Of a DNA stretch of 23,136 nucleotides, positions 18,069 through 23,136 are shown in pieces (positions within the stretch are counted from its first letter, which is position 1; the number at the start of each line of letters is the position of its first letter). A model generated the notes under the pieces. It did no database searches. It saw only the letters and a program-made list of their open reading frames with translations, and was not told the DNA's origin. The position numbers were made by a program, and so were the translations under genes. The stretch comes from a virus: the IMG/VR virus record IMGVR_UViG_3300027759_000442, positions 1 to 23,136 of that record; one strand, given 5' to 3'.

Positions 18069-18671
18069 ATGTCATTATTACCAGGTCAAATACCGCAGGA
18101 CGTATTGCTCATTTCGGAACAGAAACTTAAAAATTTTTCCGATATTGACCCTAATATCACTTCTTCCGTGCTACTTCCGTTTATTGGCGTAGCCCAACAA
18201 ACTAAAATTGAATATATTATCGGAGGACGCTATTATCAACAATTATTAAATGGAGTTATTAATAATAATTTATCTCAAGTTGACTATGATTTTTTAGTGT
18301 TTTTTGTTCAACCCTGTCTTATATGGGCGGCGTATGCAGAATGTTTACCATCGGTTTACATGAGACTTAAAAATTCGGGTATTGTTGTTCCAGAACAAAG
18401 TGTTTCTGTTAAAGAAATGCAATATATGCAACAAAGAGCGGATGATAGAAGTGGATTTTTTGAACAAAGAATGATTGACCAAATTATATTTAATTCAAAT
18501 CTTTATCCAAGTGTATTTCAATGGAATACAAGAAGTGGATTACAACCACATTTAGGTAAGAACTACTTTTCCGGAATTCAGTTAAGTAATGGTAATAGAT
18601 ATGCTGATTACGGTATCCCAAGAGGAATGACAGTTTTTGCGGACCCAACATTTTATTGTTGTGGAATTTAA
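18069..18671 (+). CDS. Head-tail connector-like protein (DUF6712-like)
   Basis: A 200-residue protein starting at ATG 18069, 2 bases after the portal stop. The opening (LLISEQKLKNFSDIDPNITS, then IEYIIGGRYYQQLLNGV) matches a pattern seen in Bacteroidetes phage connector proteins (DUF6712, from memory): a helical segment leading to a conserved ILG-like motif, here IIGGRYYQQL. The rest is helical up to about residue 150, followed by a short Gly/Tyr-rich end. Position right after the portal fits an adaptor or head completion protein. Exact family assignment needs a profile search. Confidence 0.6.
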   Translation: MSLLPGQIPQDVLLISEQKLKNFSDIDPNITSSVLLPFIGVAQQTKIEYIIGGRYYQQLLNGVINNNLSQVDYDFLVFFVQPCLIWAAYAECLPSVYMRLKNSGIVVPEQSVSVKEMQYMQQRADDRSGFFEQRMIDQIIFNSNLYPSVFQWNTRSGLQPHLGKNYFSGIQLSNGNRYADYGIPRGMTVFADPTFYCCGI

Positions 18672-18673
18672 TT

Positions 18674-18937
18674 ATGAATGAAAGTTTAATTTTAATAATA
18701 TCAAATGCCTTAACAGGAGTTGCATCTTTTCTTGTATCAAAAAGAATGTCAAATGCACAAACTGATAATCAAATTTTAAAGAATTTGGAATTGGCAATGG
18801 GTGTATATCAAACTTTATGTGAAAACTTAAAAGATGAAATTATTAATTTAAATCTTAAAATACAAGATTTAGAAAAAAAGATTGATGAATTACATGAAGA
18901 AAATAAAATGTTAAAAGGATACGGAAAATCAATATAA
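18674..18937 (+). CDS. Small membrane-anchored coiled-coil protein
   Basis: ATG 18674 (TAA-TT-ATG) is preferred to the in-frame start at 18656 within the upstream gene. The 87-residue product has one N-terminal hydrophobic segment (residues 4-21, LILIISNALTGVASFLV) followed by a long Leu/Lys/Glu heptad region (about 38-82, LNLKIQDLEKKIDELHEENK). One membrane anchor plus a coiled coil is the shape of spanin-like or holin-accessory proteins, and also of some virion proteins. No lysin gene is nearby to help decide. The next gene starts one base after its stop. Confidence 0.6.
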   Translation: MNESLILIISNALTGVASFLVSKRMSNAQTDNQILKNLELAMGVYQTLCENLKDEIINLNLKIQDLEKKIDELHEENKMLKGYGKSI

Positions 18938-18938
18938 T

Positions 18939-19532
18939 ATGCCAATACCTTCACCAGCCAATAATGAAAATGCAGACCAATATATTTCAAGATGTATTGC
19001 CAAGATATACAATGAATACGGTCATGACCAAGCCACGGCTATTTGCAAAAACAAATGGTCAAATAAAAATATGAGTAAGACAGAAGAAGTATTTGTTCTT
19101 AAACCAACAAAGAATGAAAACAGAGGTAAGTATCTTGAAAGATGTTCTAAGAATAATCGTATGAGATTACAACATCCTAATATGAGAGAACGATTAAATG
19201 CTTGTTTGCATGGATTTAATTCATTTTATAAATATTGGAATAAGATGGAAGACTTTGCTGGAATACCTGCTGATAGTGCCTTAGGAGAATGTATTGCAAC
19301 TGAAAAAGCAAAGGGTGCTGATTATAGAACTGCTTATGCAACTTGTTCAACAAAAGTTGTTAGTCCATCAACACCAGTTGTATTAAGTAAAGAAGATGAT
19401 AATTTAATTGAAGAACCTGTATTACTTGCCGATTATTCTTGGGATGAATGTATTGCTGACCAATTAGATAAAGGTCATGATGAAGAAAGTGCAAATAAGA
19501 TATGTGGATATATTAAAGCACAGAATGCCTAA
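18939..19532 (+). CDS. Cys-pair helical repeat protein of the head module
   Basis: A 197-residue protein with four degenerate repeats, each carrying a Cys pair 17-20 residues apart: Cys19-Cys36, Cys69-Cys89, Cys118-Cys136 and Cys171-Cys189. The best copies read CIAKIYNEYGHDQATAIC and CIADQLDKGHDEESANKIC: a helix, a Gly turn with Asp, and a second helix ending in Cys. Copies of this motif occur in other phage structural-region proteins, from memory, without a known function. It could form disulfide- or metal-clamped helical hairpins. It is the last gene of the rightward block, before a terminator. The start ATG 18939 lies one base after the previous stop. Confidence 0.65.
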   Translation: MPIPSPANNENADQYISRCIAKIYNEYGHDQATAICKNKWSNKNMSKTEEVFVLKPTKNENRGKYLERCSKNNRMRLQHPNMRERLNACLHGFNSFYKYWNKMEDFAGIPADSALGECIATEKAKGADYRTAYATCSTKVVSPSTPVVLSKEDDNLIEEPVLLADYSWDECIADQLDKGHDEESANKICGYIKAQNA

Positions 19533-19550
19533 TAAATTACCAAGATAATT

Positions 19551-19605
19551 AAAAACCCTCAACCAAATAGTAAAATGAAAATAAAACTATAAGGAGAGGG
19601 TTTTT
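19551..19605. terminator. Bidirectional terminator between convergent blocks
   Basis: AAAAACCCTC (19551-19560) pairs perfectly with GAGGGTTTTT (19596-19605), a 10-bp stem with a 35-base loop. A T run follows on the + strand (to 19607), and on the - strand the stem is followed by TTTTTAATTATC. It separates the rightward late block and the leftward gene block, so it can serve both. Confidence 0.75.
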
Positions 19606-19634
19606 TTATATGCAAAGGAAAACCAAAACAAAGT

Positions 19635-19952
19635 CTAGAATGGTAGGTCATCAGCTTCTTCAATAAGCTGAGAGGTATTAGTTTCAAGTTCATATTGATT
19701 TTCAACATGTTCCCAATAGTTTTGTTCTTCATCTCTATGACCAAAGATAGCATCTACAACTAATCTTATTTCTTTTTCTTTAATTTTTTCTTTAATCTTA
19801 TTTAAGATTACTACATCCATTGGATATTCAGGATATTCCTCAAGACTTTCAACTAACATGTTATGTAATATTTTAAGTTCATATAACTTAAAGGTTAATG
19901 GACTTGCATCTACATCATCATTTTTCATATTAATCATTTCACGTTTTAACAT
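19635..19952 (-). CDS. Helical protein with SSB-like C-terminal tip (DDLPF)
   Basis: Start ATG at 19952 was chosen because it lies 8-15 bases downstream of the -7 box at 19967-19974; an upstream in-frame start at 19979 would lie within or before the promoter. The 105-residue product is mostly helical, with a Lys/Glu-rich helix (LNKIKEKIKEKEIR, about 49-62), and ends in EEADDLPF, then TAG. The last residues copy the acidic tip of bacterial single-stranded DNA-binding protein (DDDIPF-type), the docking peptide for many replication and repair proteins. The rest does not look like an OB fold, so this is not an ordinary SSB. It may bind or lure SSB partners of the host. It is the last gene of the leftward block. 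Confidence 0.65.
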   Translation of the reverse strand: MLKREMINMKNDDVDASPLTFKLYELKILHNMLVESLEEYPEYPMDVVILNKIKEKIKEKEIRLVVDAIFGHRDEEQNYWEHVENQYELETNTSQLIEEADDLPF

Positions 19953-19963
19953 AATATTTATTT

Positions 19964-20173
19964 TTACAAAGATACACAATTATTGTTATAAAATTCTTTT
20001 CTTACAATTTCTTTTAATTTTTTTTCACCACGTTTTGTTAATGGTTTTAACTTACCATCAACTATTTGATAACTTTCCATTTGGTCAGGCCAAGTCCATA
20101 CACCATTTGTTTTTAACATTGAGATGATTTGTTTGAACCATCTTTCATTTGCTACATACTGATAATTTTCCAT
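19964..20173 (-). CDS. Small protein of unknown function
   Basis: A 69-residue protein starting at ATG 20173, about 29 bases below the -7 box at 20202-20209. It opens MENYQYVANERWFKQIISML and has a central WTWPDQMESYQIVDGK stretch, then a Lys-rich basic helix near the end (residues 46-60). No membrane segment or known motif. Its 3' end reaches the edge of the promoter of the following gene. A small nucleic-acid-binding or regulatory protein is possible because of the basic helix, but no family was recognised. Confidence 0.6.
   Translation of the reverse strand: MENYQYVANERWFKQIISMLKTNGVWTWPDQMESYQIVDGKLKPLTKRGEKKLKEIVRKEFYNNNCVSL
19967..20000 (-). promoter_or_regulatory. Bacteroidetes-type promoter for the SSB-tip protein gene
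   Basis: The - strand reads TATCTTTG at 19974-19967, matching the Bacteroidetes -7 box TAnnTTTG. No clear -33 TTTG is seen in the proper window. The box directly abuts the 3' end of the upstream gene. Confidence 0.55.
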
Positions 20174-20191
20174 AAGATTTATTTTTATTTG

Positions 20192-20232
20192 TTTGTTTAA
20201 ACAAAGATACGTAAATGTTTTTAATTAAAAAA
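20192..20232 (-). promoter_or_regulatory. Promoter with perfect 14-bp palindrome
   Basis: TATCTTTG lies at 20209-20202 on the - strand, merged with the perfect palindrome TTTGTTTAAACAAA (20192-20205). A T run lies 19 bases upstream in place of the usual -33 TTTG. It drives the gene starting at 20173. Confidence 0.7.
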
Positions 20233-20233
20233 A

Positions 20234-20500
20234 TTATTTTTTCTCATTATCCAAAAGTTTTTTAATAATAATACCTAAGACAGTTATACTATCCATGTCG
20301 GTATATTCGGCAATTTCTTCACATATTTGATTTAATTCATGTGAATTTGTTATTTGACATTCAAATAATGTTTCATTTGTTTCATTATTATTAACCTCGC
20401 CCCACATTCTGTCCATGTAGTTATAAAATCTTATTGATACATCTTCATTATGAAATTCAAGATTATCTAAACCTTCAATTATTGATAGTGTTATTAACAT
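20234..20500 (-). CDS. Small acidic protein of unknown function, coupled to the upstream gene
   Basis: An 88-residue protein whose ATG (20500) overlaps the end of the upstream gene by 7 bases (ATGTTAA), a typical coupling arrangement. It opens MLITLSIIEGLDNLEFHNED and is acidic, with a predicted mix of strands and helices (YMDRMWGEVNNNETNE; EIAEYTDMDSITVLGIIIKK). No known motif or membrane segment. It shares the promoter at 20959 with the upstream gene. Confidence 0.6.
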   Translation of the reverse strand: MLITLSIIEGLDNLEFHNEDVSIRFYNYMDRMWGEVNNNETNETLFECQITNSHELNQICEEIAEYTDMDSITVLGIIIKKLLDNEKK

Positions 20501-20943
20501 GATGCTTTTGCTATTATTATTGATTGTAATTCTTGTTCAGTCATCGTTGGTATAATTTTCCATTTATTAGTTATACTTGATTTACCCTTTAAAGATATTA
20601 TTGTATGACTAATAAGTCTTTTATCAAGACTACTAGTATAAAGGTCAAAACGAATACCTTCAATTTTAACTAAAAAGAAATCAATATTGTCATGCACAAT
20701 TTTATCAACAATATATCTATCATTAGTTTTAAAAGGACATAACATTGCTGCTATATCACGTTGGTTATCACGAATTTCTTGACGTATATTATAATATTCG
20801 TTTTCAACATTACCTTTAAATTGTTGAAAGGTTTGTATCATACTATTATAATTTTCAACACGACTTTTATAATCTACTTCAGCTAATTTAAGTCTTTCAA
20901 TTTCTTGTTGTAGTTGTTCTACGGTTTTTATTTGATTTTCCAT
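20494..20943 (-). CDS. Coiled-coil protein of unknown function
   Basis: ATG 20943 was chosen; an in-frame TTG at 20961 lies inside the -7 box and cannot be transcribed as a start. The 149-residue product opens MENQIKTVEQLQQEIERLKL; residues 1 to about 65 are a Gln/Glu-rich coiled coil, followed by a smaller beta-containing region (DRYIVDKIVHDNIDFFLVKI) and a helical end. No catalytic motif was recognised. First gene of a two-gene unit behind its own promoter. Confidence 0.65.
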   Translation of the reverse strand: MENQIKTVEQLQQEIERLKLAEVDYKSRVENYNSMIQTFQQFKGNVENEYYNIRQEIRDNQRDIAAMLCPFKTNDRYIVDKIVHDNIDFFLVKIEGIRFDLYTSSLDKRLISHTIISLKGKSSITNKWKIIPTMTEQELQSIIIAKASC

Positions 20944-20948
20944 TTTGA

Positions 20949-20993
20949 TTTGTTTTAACAAAGATACGTAATACTTTTTTAATTAAAAAATAA
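20949..20993 (-). promoter_or_regulatory. Promoter with near-palindromic operator-like site
   Basis: The - strand has TATCTTTG at 20966-20959, 16 bases above ATG 20943. The box is merged with TTTGTTTTAACAAA (20949-20962 on the + strand), a 6+6 inverted repeat with a 2-base centre. It overlaps the 3' end of the upstream gene. Confidence 0.7.
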
Positions 20994-21350
20994 ATCTGTA
21001 TAAAATTCTGCAACCTCATCACACCACATTTCATCAAGACTTTCGCTTGGGTCATAATCACAACTTATTAAGAATAGTCTTCTCTTATCATGTATTTCAT
21101 GTTGTATGTCTTCATAAAAGCTCATTGCTGACCCCAAATCCTTATTGCTAGCATTTTCTATTATCTCAAAATAATTACTCCTAAAATTGCTAAAAATGTT
21201 ATCTATGCTAATTCCTTTAACTAAATGACGTGCTACAAAATAAACTGTGTCTCTCATTTTTTTATATTTTTTTTTGTTTTGATTTAATAACCATAGTTCA
21301 TATTCATCATTGAACATAAGGTCGTATTCCTCCGAAGATAAGTAATCCAT
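20979..21350 (-). CDS. Acidic helical protein of unknown function
   Basis: A 123-residue protein starting at ATG 21350, 5 bases below the preceding stop. It opens MDYLSSEEYDLMFNDEYELW and is rich in Asp, Glu and Tyr, with one basic stretch near residues 24-33 (NQNKKKYKKMRD). It contains no membrane segment or known motif. The strong negative charge would fit a DNA-mimic or inhibitor protein, as small acidic early phage proteins often are, but nothing specific supports that. Last gene of the operon that begins near 22211. Confidence 0.6.
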   Translation of the reverse strand: MDYLSSEEYDLMFNDEYELWLLNQNKKKYKKMRDTVYFVARHLVKGISIDNIFSNFRSNYFEIIENASNKDLGSAMSFYEDIQHEIHDKRRLFLISCDYDPSESLDEMWCDEVAEFYTDLFFN

Positions 21351-21355
21351 TTGAA

Positions 21356-21613
21356 TTAATCAATATTTGGTGATGTTAATATTTCAGCAAATAATTTTTC
21401 ATGAATTATTTTAATTCCATGTTCAGTAATGGAATGTAAAGATGGATGCCCAATTGTTCTTTTAACTGTTATACAATCCATTGCTTCAAGTTTCCATATT
21501 CTTTCATATAGAGCATTACCTTGCTTCATAATCCTTCTTGTAATCTTTACATCAGTCTTTCCATTATTATTAATATGTAATAATATATCAAGTTCTCTTT
21601 CAGTTAGTTTCAT
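21356..21613 (-). CDS. Winged-helix DNA-binding protein (probable regulator)
   Basis: An 85-residue protein whose ATG (21613) overlaps the upstream TAA by one base. It opens MKLTERELDILLHINNNGKT. The sequence reads as helix (LTERELDILLHI), a likely second helix and recognition helix (ITRRIMKQGNALYERIWKLE) and a beta wing (CITVKRTIGHPSLHSITEHG), as in MarR/PadR-like winged helix-turn-helix proteins with a single domain. No ligand or metal domain is visible. In this block it may bind the repeated TTTGTT-N2-AACAAA sites, though nothing in the sequence shows which DNA it binds. Confidence 0.6.
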   Translation of the reverse strand: MKLTERELDILLHINNNGKTDVKITRRIMKQGNALYERIWKLEAMDCITVKRTIGHPSLHSITEHGIKIIHEKLFAEILTSPNID

Positions 21614-21870
21614 TATTTAATATTTAATAGTTCTGCTAAATTTAATACTTCTTCAACACTCATATTGTCAATTCTATTATGCATATCCTTAATACCTTTT
21701 TCTTTAAGGTCTGCCATATCACTTAACTTTTGTAAAGTATAAAATATCTTATCCCAATCTTTTTGAGATGCATCCCAACTTAATAAGATGCTGCCGTCTT
21801 CGTGATATACTGTGATTACATCATTGTGTAATTGAATGTCAAGTCTTGCTTGTCCGTATTTATTTTTCAT
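21613..21870 (-). CDS. Small protein of unknown function
   Basis: ATG 21870 is preferred to an in-frame start at 21897, which lies inside the upstream gene; 21870 is 4 bases below that gene's stop. The 85-residue product opens MKNKYGQARLDIQLHNDVIT and seems to have an N-terminal beta part (residues 8-33) and a C-terminal helical part (DWDKIFYTLQKLSDMADLKE, then MSVEEVLNLAELLNIK). No family recognised. Co-transcribed with its neighbours. Confidence 0.6.
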   Translation of the reverse strand: MKNKYGQARLDIQLHNDVITVYHEDGSILLSWDASQKDWDKIFYTLQKLSDMADLKEKGIKDMHNRIDNMSVEEVLNLAELLNIK

Positions 21871-21874
21871 TTTA

Positions 21875-22036
21875 TTATTTTTTACAAATTGATACAATAA
21901 TTGTTAAACCACCTGTCTCATTAATATAAGTGTCAGTGATATAATCTTTTACTAAAGGTAGTTGACACGGTGCAATCTCAGTTGCAATTTTAACAACTCC
22001 GTTTTTCTTGAATTCTAAGATAATGTGATTTTTCAT
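21875..22036 (-). CDS. Small beta-rich protein of unknown function
   Basis: ATG 22036 lies one base below the upstream stop (22038-22040), favouring it over an in-frame ATG at 22075 inside the upstream gene. The 53-residue product opens MKNHIILEFKKNGVVKIATE and has the look of a small beta sheet with one helix (CQLPLVKDYITDTYI). No known motif. Confidence 0.55.
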   Translation of the reverse strand: MKNHIILEFKKNGVVKIATEIAPCQLPLVKDYITDTYINETGGLTIIVSICKK

Positions 22037-22037
22037 T

Positions 22038-22211
22038 TTAATTAGTTTTATATTTTTTTTTAATTTCTTCAACATGTTCTTTTAAATAAGATTTAGGAAA
22101 TTTTCTTTCTTTACCATTTTTTAAAAGTAGAATTACTTCATTTCCACATGTAATAGTGCTATCTGCAGAATTTAGATATCTTTGGAATGTTTTTAAACTT
22201 AATTTTTTCAT
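22038..22211 (-). CDS. Small basic protein of unknown function, first gene of the operon
   Basis: ATG 22211 was chosen because an in-frame TTG at 22229 lies in the -7 box. The 57-residue product (MKKLSLKTFQRYLNSADSTI...) is Lys-rich, especially at its end (YLKEHVEEIKKKYKTN), with a short beta hairpin in the middle. It could bind nucleic acid, but no family was recognised. Four further genes follow it closely down to 20979. Confidence 0.55.
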   Translation of the reverse strand: MKKLSLKTFQRYLNSADSTITCGNEVILLLKNGKERKFPKSYLKEHVEEIKKKYKTN

Positions 22212-22216
22212 TTTGA

Positions 22217-22255
22217 TTTGTTTTAACAAAGGTATGTAATTATTTTGATAATAAT
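22217..22255 (-). promoter_or_regulatory. Promoter of the five-gene leftward operon, with near-palindrome
   Basis: The - strand carries TACCTTTG at 22234-22227, 16 bases above ATG 22211. The box is merged with TTTGTTTTAACAAA (22217-22230), the same site as at 20949 and 22651. No clear -33 box. Confidence 0.65.
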
Positions 22256-22437
22256 GAAATAAGTTTAAATTTTATTTCATTAAGATGTTGAATTTGAATT
22301 GAATGAGTTGCATCTAAATTTAAAGTATTTGTAAAATATCTAATAAATCTTTCGGTTGTTTTAATAGCAACTTTTAATTCTTTTTTTGACATTTTGTTAA
22401 TTTCTAATTCTTGATAAAGTTCATTTAAATTTTTCAT
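22240..22437 (-). CDS. Small helical protein of unknown function
   Basis: A 65-residue protein starting at ATG 22437. It opens MKNLNELYQELEINKMSKKE and is helical throughout with many Lys, Leu and Ile (KELKVAIKTTERFIRYF), no membrane segment and no Cys. The leader just before the ATG (AATCAAAACAAACAAA) is shared with the gene at 22624. A small helical bundle is likely; function unknown. Confidence 0.6.
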   Translation of the reverse strand: MKNLNELYQELEINKMSKKELKVAIKTTERFIRYFTNTLNLDATHSIQIQHLNEIKFKLISLLSK

Positions 22438-22460
22438 TTTGTTTGTTTTGATTTGAATTG

Positions 22461-22490
22461 TAAAGATATGTAATTGTTTTGAATTAAAAA
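22461..22490 (-). promoter_or_regulatory. Weak promoter for the gene at 22437
   Basis: The - strand reads TATCTTTA at 22468-22461, one base off TAnnTTTG, 24 bases above ATG 22437. The palindrome half-sites found at other promoters are absent here. Confidence 0.5.
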
Positions 22491-22492
22491 AA

Positions 22493-22624
22493 TTATTTTT
22501 GATTTATTTTTATTTCAACCAACATATTTAAGATTTCTAACATTTGTTCTTCATCACATGTAGTAAATCCAAATTCACCATAAAGTTCTTCCGCTAATTG
22601 ATTACAGATTTCTAAGTTGTTCAT
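22493..22624 (-). CDS. Very small acidic protein (43 aa) of unknown function
   Basis: ATG 22624 opens a 43-codon frame (MNNLEICNQLAEELYGEFGF ... LVEIKINQK) ending in TAA at 22493-22495. It is acidic and helical, with two Cys residues. The A-rich leader AATCAAAACAAACAAA before it is the same as before the gene at 22437. In-frame ATGs at 22645 and 22651 would add 7 or 9 residues; the one at 22645 lies 16 bases from the -7 box, as at other genes, so the longer form is possible. Directly behind the strongest promoter of the block. Confidence 0.55.
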   Translation of the reverse strand: MNNLEICNQLAEELYGEFGFTTCDEEQMLEILNMLVEIKINQK

Positions 22625-22650
22625 TTTGTTTGTTTTGATTTTCATATTCA

Positions 22651-22689
22651 TTTGTTTTAACAAAGATACGTAATAGTAATGATACCAAA
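22651..22689 (-). promoter_or_regulatory. Best-matching Bacteroidetes promoter with near-palindrome
   Basis: The - strand shows TTTG at 22689-22686, a 17-base spacer, and TATCTTTG at 22668-22661. This fits the flavobacterial pattern TTG-N17-23-TAnnTTTG. The box merges with TTTGTTTTAACAAA (22651-22664). It is the most upstream promoter of the leftward block. Confidence 0.75.
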
Positions 22690-23136
22690 AAATCTTTTTT
22701 AAAGTATTTTCATATATTCTTTTATCCTATATGTATAGGAGGTTCTATATCCAAAGAAAACTCACTCTTCTTCAAATACTCAATTACTTTATAAATCAAT
22801 TCGTAATATCAGTGCCCTACCGTATATCCCCATATCCAAAGGGAGTATCAATCTAATTACTAGTTTCTTTGTCGGATGTTGTTAACCTCTTAAACATTCA
22901 TCCACTTTTGTTGATACTATATTTTCTTTTATTGGAACCTCTCAGGATTTTATTCCTTACTTAAACAATAAAAGTTTAATACTTAGAACTTTAAACTTTC
23001 ATTTAACCTATCATTGATATAAGTTGGGGAGTGAAACGCTGTTAAGACCCCATATACAATAAATACCTGGAAAAGAAGAAAAGTTAAATAGTTTAAAAAA
23101 AAAACTTTGGAAATTTTACTTTTTTAATATTTTATC
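22690..23136. other. Gene-free, repeat-rich region; possible structured RNA or control region
   Basis: No frame here is long enough or start-appropriate for a credible gene. Inverted repeats are dense: TCCTATATGTATAGGA palindrome (22725-22740); GAGGTTC (22739-22745) with GAACCTC (22935-22941); TCCC (22827-22830) with GGGA (22841-22844); GTATCAA (22845-22851) with TTGATAC (22911-22917), enclosing GTCGGATG (22871-22878) with CATCCAC (22899-22905); AGGA-TCCT (22944-22957); AAAGTTTAA (22971-22979) with TTAAACTTT (22991-22999); TATCATTGATA (23009-23019); TGGGG (23025-23029) with CCCCA (23048-23052). Some pairings exclude each other. G/C-rich clusters stand out from the A/T flanks. From 23080 on there is only A/T-rich sequence with a ten-base A run. 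Confidence 0.5.
22725..22740. repeat. Perfect 16-bp palindrome
   Basis: TCCTATATGTATAGGA: arms of 7 bases around a TG centre. It lies about 55 bases upstream of the first leftward promoter's -7 box, so it could be an operator or part of the structured region. Confidence 0.6.

Noticed and set aside
20944-20961. TTG-initiated extension of the coiled-coil gene (and the same at 22212-22229)
   Set aside because: The TTG is part of the -7 promoter box, so it lies upstream of transcription start. The downstream ATG was used.
22725-23056. Group I or group II intron, tmRNA or RNase P RNA
   Set aside because: A partial likeness to the group I R element (near 22872-22887 on the - strand) has no matching S element, no domain V was seen, and no tRNA-like ends were found.

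Overview
The window looks like part of the genome of a tailed double-stranded DNA phage of a Bacteroidetes (probably Flavobacteriia-like) host. It is strongly AT-rich and densely packed. Start codons sit behind A-rich leaders rather than Shine-Dalgarno sites, and the leftward genes carry Bacteroidetes-type -7 boxes (TAnnTTTG, usually TATCTTTG). Standard stop codons are used, including TGA, and no tRNA gene, integrase, terminase, polymerase or tail-sheath gene was seen. The structural proteins resemble those of siphovirus-like Bacteroidetes phages; family calls are from memory of the families, not from searches.

Positions 1-19532 (+ strand) hold one long late block. In order: the end of a baseplate/tail protein, a large tail protein with a Pro/Thr-rich C-terminus, a multi-module Pro/Thr-linked adhesin, a 53-codon ORF overlapping the tape measure, the tape measure (1006 aa), a MuF-like minor head protein, a Dps/ferritin-like small protein, an XkdF-type prohead protease, a scaffold-like protein, the major capsid protein, a tail-tube-like protein, a third Pro/Thr-linked lectin-like adhesin, two small proteins, the portal, a head-tail connector, a membrane/coiled-coil protein and a protein with four Cys-pair repeats. 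The order is unusual: tail and baseplate genes precede the head genes, and the portal lies near the end, behind an adhesin gene.

Positions 19551-19605 hold a hairpin that can terminate transcription from both sides, between the late block and a convergent early-type block.

Positions 19635-22624 (- strand) hold eleven small genes in short operons behind at least six promoters. Four of these share a TTTGTT-N2-AACAAA (near-)palindrome merged with the -7 box. Products are mostly unrecognised; one looks like a winged-helix regulator, and the last one ends in DDLPF like the C-terminal tip of single-stranded DNA-binding protein.

Positions 22690-23136 have no credible gene. They hold several inverted repeats and local G/C clusters, which fit a structured RNA or a control region upstream of the leftward genes.

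The late block would build capsid, tail and host-binding fibres. The leftward block looks like host takeover or regulatory accessory genes. The Pro/Thr-linked adhesins, the SSB-tip protein, the repeated promoter/operator module and the structured right end are the parts most worth a second look.
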